NCBI RefSeq assembly: GCF_035658495.1
Contig: NZ_CP141944.1
Location: forward strand, 2,630,001 to 2,694,000
Origin: Novosphingobium sp. RL4
GTDB lineage: Bacteria > Pseudomonadota > Alphaproteobacteria > Sphingomonadales > Sphingomonadaceae
Reading direction: 5' to 3'
Length of the DNA stretch: 64,000 nucleotides
In this document: positions 46,842-57,534 of the stretch, piece after piece
Layout of the letters: the number at the start of each line of letters is the position of its first letter
Numbering within the stretch: position 1 is the stretch's first letter
Program-made: the position numbers and the translations under genes
The notes under the pieces: generated by a model
The model's database searches: none
What the model saw: the letters and a program-made list of their open reading frames with translations, nothing else
What the model was told of the DNA's origin: nothing

Positions 46842-48644
46842 TTATTCCTCGCCCATGCGCAGCGCGGCGATGAAGGCTTCCTGCGGAATCTGCACGTTGC
46901 CGTATTCGCGCATGCGCTTCTTGCCTTCCTTCTGCTTTTCCAGAAGCTTCTTCTTGCGGGTGATGTCGCCGCCGTAGCACTTGGCGGTAACGTCCTTGCG
47001 CATGGCGCTGATCGTTTCGCGTGCGATGACCTTGGCACCGATCGCCGCCTGGATCGGAATCTTGAACATGTGCCGGGGGATCAGTTCCTTCAGGCGTTCC
47101 ACCAGCGCGCGGCCGCGCGGTTCGGCCTGGCTGCGGTGAACCACCATCGACAGAGCATCGACCGGCTCGTTGTTCACGAGGATGTTCATCATCACGAGAT
47201 CACCCTCCTGAAGGCCGATCTGCTCATAGTCGAAGCTGGCGTAGCCTCGGCTGATCGACTTCAGGCGGTCGTAGAAGTCGAACACCACTTCGTTGAGCGG
47301 CAGTTCGTAAGTCACCTGCGCACGGCCGCCGACGTAAGTGAGGTCCTTCTGGATACCGCGACGGTCCTGACAGAGCTTCAGGATCGAGCCGAGATATTCA
47401 TCCGGCGTATAGATCACGGCCTTGATCCACGGTTCTTCCATGAAGTCGATCTTGACGGGATCGGGCATGTCGGACGGGTTGTGCAGTTCCTTCACGGTGC
47501 CGTCCGTCATCGTCAGACGGTAGACCACGGAAGGCGCGGTGGTGATCAGGTCGAGGTCGTATTCGCGGCTAAGCCGCTCCTGAATGATCTCCAGGTGCAG
47601 CAGGCCAAGGAAGCCGCAGCGGAAGCCGAAGCCCAGTGCCGCGCTCGATTCCATCTCGAAACTGAAGCTCGCGTCGTTGAGACGAAGCTTGCCGATCGAT
47701 TCGCGCAGTTTCTCGAAGTCGTTGGCGTCGACCGGGAAGAGCCCGCAGAACACCACCGGCTGCACTTCCTTGTAGCCCGGCAGCGCCTGCGTTGCGCCAG
47801 CCTTGACGGTGGTGATGGTGTCACCGACCTTGGCCTGCTCGACTTCCTTGATCTGCGCCGTGATGAAGCCGATCTCGCCGGGGCCCAATTCGGGCAGATC
47901 GATACGCTTGGGCGTGAAGCAGCCTACGCGGTCCACCAGGTGATCGGTGCCGCCCTGCATGAACTTGACGTTGAGGCCCTTCTTGATGACACCGTCGATG
48001 ACGCGCACCAGAATGACGACGCCGAGATACGGATCGTACCACGAATCGACCAGCATCGCCTTCAGCGGCTTGTCGCGCTCGCCCTTCGGCGGCGGAATCT
48101 TGGCAACCACGGCTTCGAGGATCTCGGCAATGCCGATACCCGATTTGGCGGAAGCGAGCACCGCTTCCGACGCATCGATGCCGATGATGTCTTCGATCTC
48201 GGTGCGGACCTTTTCGGGTTCGGCGGCCGGCAGGTCGATCTTGTTGATGACGGGCACGATCTCGTGGTCGTGCTCGATCGACTGATAGACGTTGGCCAGC
48301 GTCTGCGCTTCCACGCCCTGCGCTGCGTCCACGACCAGCAGCGCGCCCTCGCACGCCGCCAGACTGCGCGATACTTCGTAGGCGAAGTCGACGTGGCCCG
48401 GCGTGTCCATCAGGTTCAGCTCGTAAGTGAGCCCGTCCTTGGCGGTGTAGCTCAGGCGCACGGTCTGCGCCTTGATGGTGATGCCCCGCTCCTTCTCGAT
48501 ATCCATGTTATCGAGCACCTGGGCGCTCATCTCACGCTCGGAGAGGCCGCCGGTCGACTGGATCAGGCGGTCGGCAAGCGTCGACTTGCCATGGTCGATA
48601 TGGGCAATGATCGAGAAATTTCGGATCTGGGCGAGGTCTGTCAT
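46842..48644 (-). CDS. lepA: Elongation factor 4 (back-translocating GTPase)
   Basis: A 600-residue ribosome-associated GTPase. Residues 11-20 read [12 protein letters not shown] (P-loop G1), [18 protein letters not shown] is G3, VINKIDLP is G4, and the LepA-specific C-terminal domain follows with [13 protein letters not shown] and [19 protein letters not shown] at the end. Same-strand upstream neighbour is the GGDEF-EAL gene. Confidence 0.97.
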   Translation of the reverse strand: MTDLAQIRNFSIIAHIDHGKSTLADRLIQSTGGLSEREMSAQVLDNMDIEKERGITIKAQTVRLSYTAKDGLTYELNLMDTPGHVDFAYEVSRSLAACEGALLVVDAAQGVEAQTLANVYQSIEHDHEIVPVINKIDLPAAEPEKVRTEIEDIIGIDASEAVLASAKSGIGIAEILEAVVAKIPPPKGERDKPLKAMLVDSWYDPYLGVVILVRVIDGVIKKGLNVKFMQGGTDHLVDRVGCFTPKRIDLPELGPGEIGFITAQIKEVEQAKVGDTITTVKAGATQALPGYKEVQPVVFCGLFPVDANDFEKLRESIGKLRLNDASFSFEMESSAALGFGFRCGFLGLLHLEIIQERLSREYDLDLITTAPSVVYRLTMTDGTVKELHNPSDMPDPVKIDFMEEPWIKAVIYTPDEYLGSILKLCQDRRGIQKDLTYVGGRAQVTYELPLNEVVFDFYDRLKSISRGYASFDYEQIGLQEGDLVMMNILVNNEPVDALSMVVHRSQAEPRGRALVERLKELIPRHMFKIPIQAAIGAKVIARETISAMRKDVTAKCYGGDITRKKKLLEKQKEGKKRMREYGNVQIPQEAFIAALRMGEE

Positions 48645-48676
48645 GAATGCGCCGTTAGCAGCGGTTTTCGCACCTG

Positions 48677-51382
48677 TCAGCCTGCCTTGCGCATCAATCC
48701 TGAATCACTTGCCTTCGGACCGGCTTCCGGATCGACCCGCGAGGGGCTGAACAGCACCGTTCCCGAGCCGTCGAGCTGCAGCGGACGGACGAATTCCACG
48801 CCCATGCGATCCTCCCGGCACCAGCGCGCGGTGGCGAGAACAACGTTGTCGTCCGCAAGCTGAATCCCGAATTGCGTATCGGCCGGCACGTTCCACAGGC
48901 CCTCTACCATAGCACCGGTGCTGGAGATGTTGCGGATCGTGGCATGATAGATATGTCCGCCGTGCTCCAGCACGACCTTGCGCAGCATGGTCTGGCGCGG
49001 CGCGCGAGCCGAACGCGGCCCCGTAGCCACTGCCGAAAGCCCCTGTTCGAGCCGGGCTGCCGCTTCGGCGGAGGTCAGTGACTTCTCGTAGATATAGCCC
49101 TGCACATGACTGCAGCCCAGCAGCCGCACGAGATCGAGCTCGTCGAACGTCTCGACCCCTTCGGCCGTCGTCTCCATGCCCAGCGCTTCGGCGAGGCTGA
49201 CGATCGAGGAGATGATCGCGCCGTTACGGCTGCCGTCGATGGTGGCGCCGCGCACGAAGCTCTGGTCGATCTTGATCTTGTCGAACGGCGCCTTCTTCAG
49301 GTAGCCGAGCGAGGAATAGCCGGTGCCGAAATCGTCGAGCGCCAGCCGCACGCCGATCCCCTTGAGCGCGCCGAACATATCCTCCGTTGCCTTGCCCTCC
49401 CCAAGGAAAACGCTCTCGGTGATTTCGAGTTCGAGCCGGGCGGGATTGATTCCGGCTTCCGCCACGGCACCGGCAACGATCCCGGGAAGGTCGGGATTGG
49501 CGAATTGCAGTGGCGAGACGTTCACCGCAACGCGCACGTCATGCGGCCAAGCTGCCAGGTCGCGGCAGGCGGTGCGCAGTGCCCATTCGCCGATCTGGGA
49601 GACAAGACCGGTCTCTTCCGCCACCGGCACGAACTTCGCGGGCGAAAGATAGCCATGCCGGGGGTGCTTCCAGCGAAGAAGCGCCTCGAAACCGGTGATT
49701 TTCTCGGTCGTGGTATGAATTTGCGGCTGATAGTGCAGTTCAAGCGCGTCTCCGGCGATGGCATCGCGCAGGTCCTGCTCCAACTGCTGCCGCTCGCGTG
49801 CATCGGAATGGAGATCGTCGTCGTAAAAATGATGACGGCCACGTCCGCCGCCTTTCGCCGCATAGAGAGCAAGGTCGGCATTGCGGATCAGTGCTTCCGT
49901 CGTCGTGCCGTCGTCAGGACACATCGCGATGCCCAGCGATGCGCCGATCACCACGCGCGCGCCGTCGATCGAGTAAGGCTGCGACAGGTTCTCGATGATC
50001 CGGCGGGCGAGATGGCCGAGACCTTCGTGCTGGTGATAGCCCGGCAGGATCACCTGGAACTCGTCGCCGCCAAGGCGGCCGACCCGCCCCATGTTCGCGA
50101 CAGTTGCGCGCAGGCGTTCGGCCACTTGCTTGAGCAGCGCATCGCCGGCCGGATGGCCCATGGTATCGTTGACCTGCTTGAAGCGATCGAGATCGAGCAG
50201 GAACACCGCGCAGGCACGATTTTCGATCCGCGGCGAATTGATGACCTTCTCCAGCCATTCCGACATCTGGAAGCGGTTGGCGAGCTTTGTCAGCGAATCG
50301 AAGCGCGCAAGCTGGGTGGCGTGCTGCTGCGACTTGCGGGTCTCGGTCAGATCGATCCCCGAGCCCCGGAATCCCAGGAAATTGTGAAACTGATCCAGCA
50401 CCGGACGGCCGCTGATGGACCACCAGCGCTCATCCTTCTCATCGGTCGCGGCGCGCACGCCGATGTCCTGGAAGGAGGAGCGGGTCGAAAGGTGGAACGC
50501 CAGCGTGCGCTCGCTCTCGTGATCCTGCGCGCGCAGCCGGAACAGCCCGAGGAAGGGCCGTCCGTAAAGCTCCTCCTGCGGCACGCCGACCAATTCGGCG
50601 ATGCGAGGCGAGACATAAGTGATGAAGGCTCGCCGGTCGGTCTCCCAGAACCAGCCCTGCCCGGTCTCCTCGTATTCGCGCAGAAGCTCCTCGGCGCGGT
50701 GCTGCTCGCGCTCCTGCTCCGCACGACGCGCCGATTCCCGCGCGGCGATGCGCGACTGGCGCATGGCCGCGCTCAGCCCGATGCCGATCCCCGCCGCCAG
50801 GAGGCCCATGGTCTGCGGCGATGCGGAATGAATCGACGCCCCTGCCCATACCCCCACCGTCGCCGCCACGATCGAGGTCAGGCGGCGGTCCAGCAGGACC
50901 GTCGCCAGCAACACCAGGATGCCGTAGCCCTTGATCGTGAGCCGCCAGTCGAGCGCCGGCGTCTCGTAAGTCCACTGCGCCGCAGCCACACCGAACAGGC
51001 ACATCGGCAAGGCCACGGCCAGCAGCATGAGCGGATAACGCTTCCAGCTGCGGTGATGGAACTGGCCCTCAAGCGTGGCCAGTAGCGGCGCGGCGAGGCA
51101 CAGCAGCATCGCGCCGAAGGACAGGCAAAGCGGAAACGAACCGGGCGCGCTGCGCGAGGCCACGCCCATCGCCACCAGCACGCAGACCATGGCCGGTGCC
51201 ATGAGTTCCCAGCGCCGGGCGATGAAGAAGTGAAGCGGATCGCTGCTCGGGCCACGAGGGCGCAGAAACGCGAAGTTGGGTATGCCGGTGCGCGCGGCTT
51301 CCGACTGGGCGGAAAGCGCAGCCCTGTGCGCCGCGCCGCCACGCGATGCCTGCTGCTGCTCCTGAAGTCCCTTGCGCGCCAT
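48677..51382 (-). CDS. PAS-GGDEF-EAL-PilZ cyclic-di-GMP protein
   Basis: A 901-residue membrane protein combining synthesis, breakdown and sensing of c-di-GMP. Four or five membrane segments (residues about 65-200) precede a coiled region and a PAS domain (about 240-350). GGDEF is intact (RLGGDEFQV near 440) with [16 protein letters not shown] before it. EAL is intact ([11 protein letters not shown] near 564; [14 protein letters not shown]). A PilZ-like C-terminus (about 790-880) has [18 protein letters not shown]. Neither domain looks degenerate, so net activity cannot be read. It is separated from lepA by a short gap. Confidence 0.93.
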   Translation of the reverse strand: MARKGLQEQQQASRGGAAHRAALSAQSEAARTGIPNFAFLRPRGPSSDPLHFFIARRWELMAPAMVCVLVAMGVASRSAPGSFPLCLSFGAMLLCLAAPLLATLEGQFHHRSWKRYPLMLLAVALPMCLFGVAAAQWTYETPALDWRLTIKGYGILVLLATVLLDRRLTSIVAATVGVWAGASIHSASPQTMGLLAAGIGIGLSAAMRQSRIAARESARRAEQEREQHRAEELLREYEETGQGWFWETDRRAFITYVSPRIAELVGVPQEELYGRPFLGLFRLRAQDHESERTLAFHLSTRSSFQDIGVRAATDEKDERWWSISGRPVLDQFHNFLGFRGSGIDLTETRKSQQHATQLARFDSLTKLANRFQMSEWLEKVINSPRIENRACAVFLLDLDRFKQVNDTMGHPAGDALLKQVAERLRATVANMGRVGRLGGDEFQVILPGYHQHEGLGHLARRIIENLSQPYSIDGARVVIGASLGIAMCPDDGTTTEALIRNADLALYAAKGGGRGRHHFYDDDLHSDARERQQLEQDLRDAIAGDALELHYQPQIHTTTEKITGFEALLRWKHPRHGYLSPAKFVPVAEETGLVSQIGEWALRTACRDLAAWPHDVRVAVNVSPLQFANPDLPGIVAGAVAEAGINPARLELEITESVFLGEGKATEDMFGALKGIGVRLALDDFGTGYSSLGYLKKAPFDKIKIDQSFVRGATIDGSRNGAIISSIVSLAEALGMETTAEGVETFDELDLVRLLGCSHVQGYIYEKSLTSAEAAARLEQGLSAVATGPRSARAPRQTMLRKVVLEHGGHIYHATIRNISSTGAMVEGLWNVPADTQFGIQLADDNVVLATARWCREDRMGVEFVRPLQLDGSGTVLFSPSRVDPEAGPKASDSGLMRKAG

Positions 51383-51583
51383 CAGATCGGCTATTGCCCC
51401 GAGCCCATTTCCAAAGTGTTAAGTCCCGGCAACCAAATCCGTTTGCGGTCGGGTATGGCACAAGTCGCCCGATCCACCGGATTTCACTTGCCGCCGCCGC
51501 CCAGTCATGTTTGCTTCCATGAATGGCGGGCGCTTAAGTGAGACACCGCCCGCCTGAGAGATAAGCCCTTGGGAGACAACACG

Positions 51584-52924
51584 ATGCGGCACCTGGCAAT
51601 CGTTGGTTCCGGACCGGCCGGCTACTACACGGCCGAAGCGGCGCTCAAGCAGTGGGGAGACGGTGTCAAAGTCGATATATTCGATTTGTTACCAGTGCCC
51701 TTCGGACTGATCCGCACCGGAGTCGCGCCCGATCACCAGTCGATCAAGAGCGTCTCGCACCGATACGAGACGACCGCGCTCAATCCGAACGTGCGCTTCG
51801 TCGGCAATGTGATGGTCGGCCGGGATATCACCATCGCGGAACTTCAGGATCTTTACGACGCCGTCGTTCTTGCCACCGGCGCGCCCAACGACCGAAAGCT
51901 GGGCCTTCCCGGCGAGAACCTGGCCAATGTCTTCGGCAGCGCCGCCTTTGTCGGCTGGTACAACGGCCATCCCGATTTCGCCGGCATCGGCCCCGATTTC
52001 GCCCATGAAACCGCCGTGATCGTCGGAAACGGCAACGTCGCACTCGATGTCGCCCGCATTCTCGCCAAGTCCGGCGCCGAATTCGAAGGCAGCGACATCG
52101 TGAGCCATGCGCTAGAAGCGCTGGAGGCATCCCGCGTAAGGCGGATCGTCATTCTCGGGCGACGCGGGCCGCACCAGGTGACGATGACGCCGAAGGAGTT
52201 GGGGGAACTGGCCAAGCTCTCTCGCGCCTGCCCGAGCGTCGATCCTGCCGACCTTCCGCCTCTGACGGAGGATGCAGCACTCGATCCGGGCATGCGAAAG
52301 ACCATGGGGCACTTGCGCGGCTTCGCGATCGGCGGCGGCACTGCCAACGACAACGAAGGCCCGGCATGTCCCGGCCGCGACGTGCGGATCGAGTTCGACT
52401 TTTTCGCTGCCCCGCGCGCCATCCTCGGCACCGACCAGGTCGAGGGCATCGAGGTGGAACGCACCCGGCTCGTCGATGGCAAGGCCGTCGGCACCGGGGA
52501 GACCTATCGCATTCCCGCTGGCATCGTGGTCGCCTGCATTGGCTACCAGACCTCCCGGATTCCGGATGTTCCCTATGACGAACAGGGGGGGCGCTTCGCC
52601 AATGCCGAGGGAAGAATCGCGCCCGGCCTCTATTGCGTGGGCTGGGCAAGGCGCGGACCGACCGGAACCATCGGCACCAACCGGCCGGACGGCTTTGCGA
52701 TTGTCGAGAAGATCGACGCCGATATCGGCGAAGGCAGCGGAAAGGCTGGGAGGCCGGGGTTCGACGCCCTCGCCGCACAGCGCGGCATCGACTACGTCAA
52801 GTTCACCGAGTGGCAGAAGATCGAGGAAGCCGAAGCCGCCAACGCCCGGCAAGGCGCCCCGCGCGAGAAGTTCGTGGCCGTGGACCAGATGATCGCGGAA
52901 GCGCATCCCTCCGCCGGAACCTGA
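51584..52924 (+). CDS. Adrenodoxin-reductase-like ferredoxin-NADP+ reductase (FprA type)
   Basis: A 446-residue flavoprotein. FAD motif LAIVGSGPAGYYTAEA at the N-terminus, DLLPVPFGLIRTGVAPDH near residues 35-52, and an NADP fold VIVGNGNVALDVARILA near residue 148. It transfers electrons between NADPH and a ferredoxin. ATG at 51584 follows GGGAG; TTG 51569 is possible. Its partner ferredoxin is not adjacent. Confidence 0.92.
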   Translation: MRHLAIVGSGPAGYYTAEAALKQWGDGVKVDIFDLLPVPFGLIRTGVAPDHQSIKSVSHRYETTALNPNVRFVGNVMVGRDITIAELQDLYDAVVLATGAPNDRKLGLPGENLANVFGSAAFVGWYNGHPDFAGIGPDFAHETAVIVGNGNVALDVARILAKSGAEFEGSDIVSHALEALEASRVRRIVILGRRGPHQVTMTPKELGELAKLSRACPSVDPADLPPLTEDAALDPGMRKTMGHLRGFAIGGGTANDNEGPACPGRDVRIEFDFFAAPRAILGTDQVEGIEVERTRLVDGKAVGTGETYRIPAGIVVACIGYQTSRIPDVPYDEQGGRFANAEGRIAPGLYCVGWARRGPTGTIGTNRPDGFAIVEKIDADIGEGSGKAGRPGFDALAAQRGIDYVKFTEWQKIEEAEAANARQGAPREKFVAVDQMIAEAHPSAGT

Positions 52925-52939
52925 TCGATCCAAGGTAAC

Positions 52940-52968
52940 AAAAAGGCCGGGGAATGCCCCGGCCTTTT
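52940..52968 (+). terminator. Intrinsic terminator
   Basis: A5 followed by GGCCGGGG (52945-52952), loop AATG, CCCCGGCC (52957-52964) and T4, 16 nt past the reductase stop. It also suits dnaN, which converges. Confidence 0.9.
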
Positions 52969-52995
52969 CATTTTTCTGGTCCCTGAACGCGCAGG

Positions 52996-54114
52996 TCAGA
53001 CGCGCATCGGCATCAGCACGTATAGCGCCGGGCTTTTCTCATCCTGGCGGATCAGCGTCGGCGCACCAGCGTCTGCCAGATGCAGTTCCACCGTATCGCC
53101 GTCGATCTGGCCGAGGATGTCCTTGAGATAATTGGCATTGAAGCCGATCTCGAAGCCTTCGGCCGAATAGTCCGCCGGAACCTCTTCGGCAGCCGTGCCG
53201 TTATCGGGCGACGTGACCGAAAGCGTCACACGGTCCTGTTCCAGCGCCATCTTCACCGCGCGGGTCTTTTCCGTGGCGATCGTCGCAACGCGGTCCACGC
53301 CTTCGAAGAAGCTCTTGGGATCGATCTTCAGCAGCTTGTCGTTCCCGGTGGGGATGACGCGCGTGTAGTCCGGGAAGGTTCCGTCGATCAGCTTGCTGGT
53401 CAGCACCACGCCATGCTCACCGCCCAGCGTGAAGCGGATCTTGCTCGCCGAGAGATCGACCAGCACATTGGTGTCGAGCGCTTCTTCGAGCAGCTTGCGC
53501 AGCTCGCCGACGCATTTGCGGGGCACGATCACGTCGGGCATGCCCTCCGCGCCGTCGGGACGAGCAAGAGTGAAGCGTGCCAGTCGGTGGCCATCGGTGG
53601 CGGCTGCCTTCAGTTCCTCGTCGGAGACGTGGAGGAAGATGCCGTTGAGATAGTACCGGGTTTCCTCGGTCGAGATGGCGAAGCGCGTGCGGTCGATCAG
53701 CTGGCCCAGCGTTGCCGCCGGAATCTCGAAGCTGGTCGGCAGTTCGCCCTCGGCAATCATGGGGAAATCGTCACGCGGGAGCGTCGGCAGCTGGAAGCGG
53801 CTGCGTCCGGCCTTCACCACCATGCGGTTGTCCGCGGCATCGAGGCTCACCTGGCTGCCGTCAGGCAGCTTGCGGGCGATGTCGAACAGGAGGTGGGCGG
53901 AAACCGTGATTGCGCCAGCCTGCTCGACCGAGACGACGCCGAGCGTCTCGACGACCTGCAAGTCGAGGTCGGTCGCCATGATGCGCAAGGACCCGGTGCC
54001 CGAGGCCTCGATCAGCACGTTCGAGAGAATGGGAATGGTATTGCGCCGCTCGACGACGGACTGCACGTGCGAAAGACAGCGCAGGAGCGTGGAACGTTCG
54101 ATGGTGGCCTTCAT
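52996..54114 (-). CDS. dnaN: DNA polymerase III subunit beta (sliding clamp)
   Basis: A 372-residue clamp. Three similar domains are apparent: KATIERSTLLRCLSHVQSVV at the start, RFAISTEETRYYLNGIFLHV in domain 2 and the C-terminal YVLMPMRV that binds partners. Start ATG 54114 follows AAAGG. It is far from dnaA, which is not in the window. Confidence 0.96.
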   Translation of the reverse strand: MKATIERSTLLRCLSHVQSVVERRNTIPILSNVLIEASGTGSLRIMATDLDLQVVETLGVVSVEQAGAITVSAHLLFDIARKLPDGSQVSLDAADNRMVVKAGRSRFQLPTLPRDDFPMIAEGELPTSFEIPAATLGQLIDRTRFAISTEETRYYLNGIFLHVSDEELKAAATDGHRLARFTLARPDGAEGMPDVIVPRKCVGELRKLLEEALDTNVLVDLSASKIRFTLGGEHGVVLTSKLIDGTFPDYTRVIPTGNDKLLKIDPKSFFEGVDRVATIATEKTRAVKMALEQDRVTLSVTSPDNGTAAEEVPADYSAEGFEIGFNANYLKDILGQIDGDTVELHLADAGAPTLIRQDEKSPALYVLMPMRV

Positions 54115-54210
54115 GACAGCCTTTAGTCCCCCTTGATCGGGCAAGGGATGCAAAACATCCCGAATTTCAGGACGAATATCTCTAGCGAACGGAAGGCTTG
54201 CGGCAAGCGA

Positions 54211-54774
54211 CTATTGCCCGCTCTCCGGTGTTTCTGGGGATAAATTAGGGGATTTCAGGCGTTCGCGGATCGATTCGAACGCTTTCCCCGCATTGGGCGC
54301 TCGAATTGCTTCATCCAGCACCCTCCCCATGCAAACCGATTCTTCCCGGCCCACATAACGCCCATAAGCCGCAACCGGCGCGTAGCCATGCCGACGATAG
54401 AACGCTGTCGCGCGGGTATTGACCTTGCGTGTGGAGAGGCGAACCTCGCGGTAGCCGTCAGCCGATGCGCCCGCCTCCAGGGCGGCCAGAACCGCCGCAC
54501 CGCAGCCTTGATCGGCATACATGCGCTTGATCTCCGCCACTTCCTCTTCAAGTGGCCGATAGGCGCCGCATCCGATCACGGCGCCCTCCCCGTTCCGCGC
54601 GACCACAAACAGCGCGCGGGAAACGAGGACGTCCGCCGGATCGAACGACGACGTGCCGCCGTCCCCCGTGATCGCTGCGAGCGCCTCCGAAAGGCGCTCC
54701 ATCGCCGCGACGGCTTCGGGATTGCGCGGATCGCAGGGTTCCACCCGCACGGTCCGCGCAATCCCGGGGGTCAT
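54211..54774 (-). CDS. GNAT-family N-acetyltransferase
   Basis: A 187-residue GNAT protein. EIKRMYADQGCGAAVLAAL is motif A with the acetyl-CoA loop (Q/R-x-x-G-x-G/A like) and STRKVNTRATAFYRRHGYAPV is motif B. A 40-residue tail with no fold follows. It begins 1 nt after the fabG stop, so it is in the fabD-fabG transcript or close to it. Substrate unknown. Confidence 0.8.
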   Translation of the reverse strand: MTPGIARTVRVEPCDPRNPEAVAAMERLSEALAAITGDGGTSSFDPADVLVSRALFVVARNGEGAVIGCGAYRPLEEEVAEIKRMYADQGCGAAVLAALEAGASADGYREVRLSTRKVNTRATAFYRRHGYAPVAAYGRYVGREESVCMGRVLDEAIRAPNAGKAFESIRERLKSPNLSPETPESGQ

Positions 54775-54775
54775 G

Positions 54776-55540
54776 TCAGACCATTACCATGCCGCCGTTG
54801 ACGTGGATCGTCTGGCCGGTGACGTAGCCTGCTTCCTTCGAGGCCAGGAATACGGCGGCCGAGGCGATATCCTCGCCCTCGCCCATGCGGCCCATCGGGA
54901 TCCGGCCGTTGAGCGCGTCCTTCTGGGCATCGGGCAGCACTTCGGTCATCGCGGTGCGGATGAAGCCCGGCGCGATGCAGTTCACGGTGACGTTACGGCT
55001 GGCGAGTTCCTGCGCGAGGCTCTTCGACATGGCGGTGATTCCGCCCTTGGCCGCGCAGTAGTTCATCTGGCCGGGATTGCCGGTGGTGCCGACGACCGAG
55101 GTAACGTTGATGATACGGCCGAAGCGCGCCTTCATCATCGGCTTGGTCACGGCGCGCATCAGGCGGAAGGTCGATTCGAGGTTGATGCGGATGACCTGAT
55201 CCCACTCCTCGTCCTTCATGCGCATGGCGAGGTTGTCACGGGTGATGCCGGCGTTGTTGATCAGGATATCGATCTTGCCCAGCGATTCGAGCGCGGCGGG
55301 AACCAGCTTCTCGACCTGCTCGGCATCGCCGAGGTTGCAGGCGATGGCGACGTGATCGACATCCTGCAGGTGCTGCGGGGTGTGCTCGTCCAGCTCGTCG
55401 CGGAAGGCGCGCAGCTTGTCGGCGTTCGAGCCCGAGATGGCAAGGCGCGCACCCTGCGCGGCCAGCGCGCGGGCGACGGCGGAACCGATGCCGCCCGAGG
55501 CGCCGGTGACGAGGGCGGTCATTCCGTTGAGGTTGAACAT
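54776..55540 (-). CDS. fabG: 3-oxoacyl-ACP reductase
   Basis: A 254-residue SDR that reduces 3-oxoacyl-ACP in fatty-acid synthesis. NADP motif GASGGIG (13-19), NNAG (95-98), and the catalytic Ser148, Tyr161 and Lys165. It lies between fabD and a GNAT gene on the same strand, 105 nt downstream of fabD, as in the usual fab clusters; acpP is not seen after it. Confidence 0.95.
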   Translation of the reverse strand: MFNLNGMTALVTGASGGIGSAVARALAAQGARLAISGSNADKLRAFRDELDEHTPQHLQDVDHVAIACNLGDAEQVEKLVPAALESLGKIDILINNAGITRDNLAMRMKDEEWDQVIRINLESTFRLMRAVTKPMMKARFGRIINVTSVVGTTGNPGQMNYCAAKGGITAMSKSLAQELASRNVTVNCIAPGFIRTAMTEVLPDAQKDALNGRIPMGRMGEGEDIASAAVFLASKEAGYVTGQTIHVNGGMVMV

Positions 55541-55645
55541 CTTTCAAATCTCCGTGAATCGCCTGCCTGATCGGCAGGCGACGGCCCGCTGAACGGGGCC
55601 ATTCTTCAAACCTTCAAGGCGCCGGGGTCAAGCCCGGCGCGCCAA

Positions 55646-56581
55646 TCAGAGGCCTTTCGCCAGTTCCTCGATCTCGGCCATGGTCACGGCGGAGATCACC
55701 TCCACCTCGCCGGCCGAACGCTTGATCATCGGGCCGAGCACCTTGCCGCCGAGTTCGACGAACGTCTCGACGCCCGCCTCCCGCATGGCGATCGCGCTTT
55801 CGCGCCAGCGGACACGGCCGGTGACCTGCTCGACCAGCAGGCGCTGGATTTCTGCGGGATCGGTGACGACCGAGGCGGTGACATTGGCGAACAACGGCAC
55901 GTGCAGGCTGACCGGAGGGGTCTTGGCCAGTGCCTCCGCCATGGCGTCGGCAGCGGGCTGCATCAGCGGGCAGTGGAACGGCGCCGAGACCGGCAGCAGC
56001 ACGCCGCGCTTGATCCCGAAGTCCTTCACCAGCGCAACGGCGCGCTCGATGGCTTCGCGGTGCCCCGAAATCACGACTTGCGTGGGATCGTTGTCATTGG
56101 CCACCGTGCAGACCTGGCCCTCGGCAGCGGCAGCGGCGAGTTCCGTGGCCTTCTCGATATCGGCGCCGAGCAGCGCGGCCATGGCGCCAAGGCCCACCGG
56201 AACGGCAGCCTGCATCGACTGACCGCGCAGCTTCAGCAGACGCGCGGTGTCGGCAAGGCTGAAAGCACCGGCGGCGCAGAGCGCGGTATATTCGCCCAGC
56301 GAGTGCCCGGCGACGAAGTCCGCCTTGTCGGCGAGCGTGATGCCGCCCTCCTTTTCCAGCACGCGCAGGACGGCGATGGCATTGGCCATGATCGCCGGCT
56401 GGGCGTTCTCGGTAAGGGTCAGTTCCTCTTCGGGGCCCTGCGTCATCACGCGGAAGAGGTTCTGGCCGAGCGCCTCGTCCACTTCCTGGAAAACTTCGCG
56501 CGCGACGGCGCTGGCTTCGGCGAGTTCGGCGCCCATGCCGACCTTCTGGCTGCCCTGTCCGGGGAAAACGAATGCACGCAT
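55646..56581 (-). CDS. fabD: Malonyl-CoA:ACP transacylase
   Basis: A 311-residue enzyme loading malonyl units onto ACP. FVFPGQGSQKVGMG (4-17), the GHSLGEY nucleophile motif with Ser94, and APFHCPLM with the catalytic His near residue 200 are all present. First of the fabD-fabG-GNAT set. Confidence 0.95.
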   Translation of the reverse strand: MRAFVFPGQGSQKVGMGAELAEASAVAREVFQEVDEALGQNLFRVMTQGPEEELTLTENAQPAIMANAIAVLRVLEKEGGITLADKADFVAGHSLGEYTALCAAGAFSLADTARLLKLRGQSMQAAVPVGLGAMAALLGADIEKATELAAAAAEGQVCTVANDNDPTQVVISGHREAIERAVALVKDFGIKRGVLLPVSAPFHCPLMQPAADAMAEALAKTPPVSLHVPLFANVTASVVTDPAEIQRLLVEQVTGRVRWRESAIAMREAGVETFVELGGKVLGPMIKRSAGEVEVISAVTMAEIEELAKGL

Positions 56582-56653
56582 CTGGCGGCTTCCTTTGTCT
56601 GGCAGGCGCTGAGGCCGTGTGCCGTTTTTACGAATCGAATGTGGCGCGGCGGG

Positions 56654-57481
56654 TTATTGCCCTTCCGCGTTCCCCGCAAGTCCGAACGGCACGATCCTGT
56701 TGGCCGCGTCATGCCCGATGTCCGCGCTGCCGAGGAAGGGGATCGAATGATGCTCGCACCAATGGCGGGCGATTTCCTCAGCCTCGATGCCGAAAGGCCG
56801 ATCATTTTCGGGCACGTCGCTGACCCGGCCGAGCCGCAGGCCGGCGATACCGCCGAGATGCGCGGTCAGGTGGAAGAACAGCCGGTCCACCGCATAGAGA
56901 TACTCCGAGACCTCCTCCACCAGCACGACATGCTTGGCCAGCCCCGGCATCAGCCGCGTGCCGCACAGCATCGCGAGAGTCATGAGGTTGAAGGCGACTC
57001 GCGGGTGGCCATCCCCGCTCGGCTCCAAGCCCGAGGCATCGCCCGAAAGAAAGGCCAGCGCGCGCCGAACCGCATCCGCACCGCCCGCGCGCCGGATATC
57101 GGCCAGCATCGGCCCATGGACCGGCTTACCGATCCGCGCGCGATAGAGCCCGCCCAGCAGATAGCCTGCATCGGAATAACCGAGGAACGTCTTGTCCTGC
57201 GCCTCGTGCGAGAACCGGGCGAGAGCGGCTTCGGCCACGCGGCAGGCGCCATAGCCGCCGCGCGCGAACCACACCGCGTCCACCGAGGGATCGTTGGCGC
57301 ATTCCACCAGAGCCTCGATCCGCCGCGCGTCGCTGCCGGCGAAATGGCCATCCACTTCGAAGCACTGATCGTGGATCACAAGCTCCGCATCGGGGAACTC
57401 CTCAGCCGCGAGAGCGACGACGGCTTCCGCATCCTCGCGGGTGATCGGGGTGGACGGTGCACAAACTGCGATACGGGTCAT
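56654..57481 (-). CDS. LD-carboxypeptidase (peptidase S66)
   Basis: Cytoplasmic S66 peptidase, 275 residues, that removes the terminal D-Ala from murein tetrapeptides taken up for recycling. FARGGYGACR (near 72), GYSDAG with the nucleophilic Ser near 100, and the acidic LVEEVSEYLY segment with catalytic Glu are visible. It is divergent, 53 nt away, from an Mpl-like ligase, which uses the tripeptide product. This pairing supports a murein-recycling role. Confidence 0.88.
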   Translation of the reverse strand: MTRIAVCAPSTPITREDAEAVVALAAEEFPDAELVIHDQCFEVDGHFAGSDARRIEALVECANDPSVDAVWFARGGYGACRVAEAALARFSHEAQDKTFLGYSDAGYLLGGLYRARIGKPVHGPMLADIRRAGGADAVRRALAFLSGDASGLEPSGDGHPRVAFNLMTLAMLCGTRLMPGLAKHVVLVEEVSEYLYAVDRLFFHLTAHLGGIAGLRLGRVSDVPENDRPFGIEAEEIARHWCEHHSIPFLGSADIGHDAANRIVPFGLAGNAEGQ

Positions 57482-57534
57482 GGCTCCTTCCTATCGAGGT
57501 TGTCAGGACGAACAAGGCCGCATACCGAAGCGTC

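Noticed and set aside
46830..48863. A 677-codon plus-strand frame opposite lepA
   Set aside because: lepA on the minus strand is unmistakable; the plus frame is low-complexity and His/Arg-rich.
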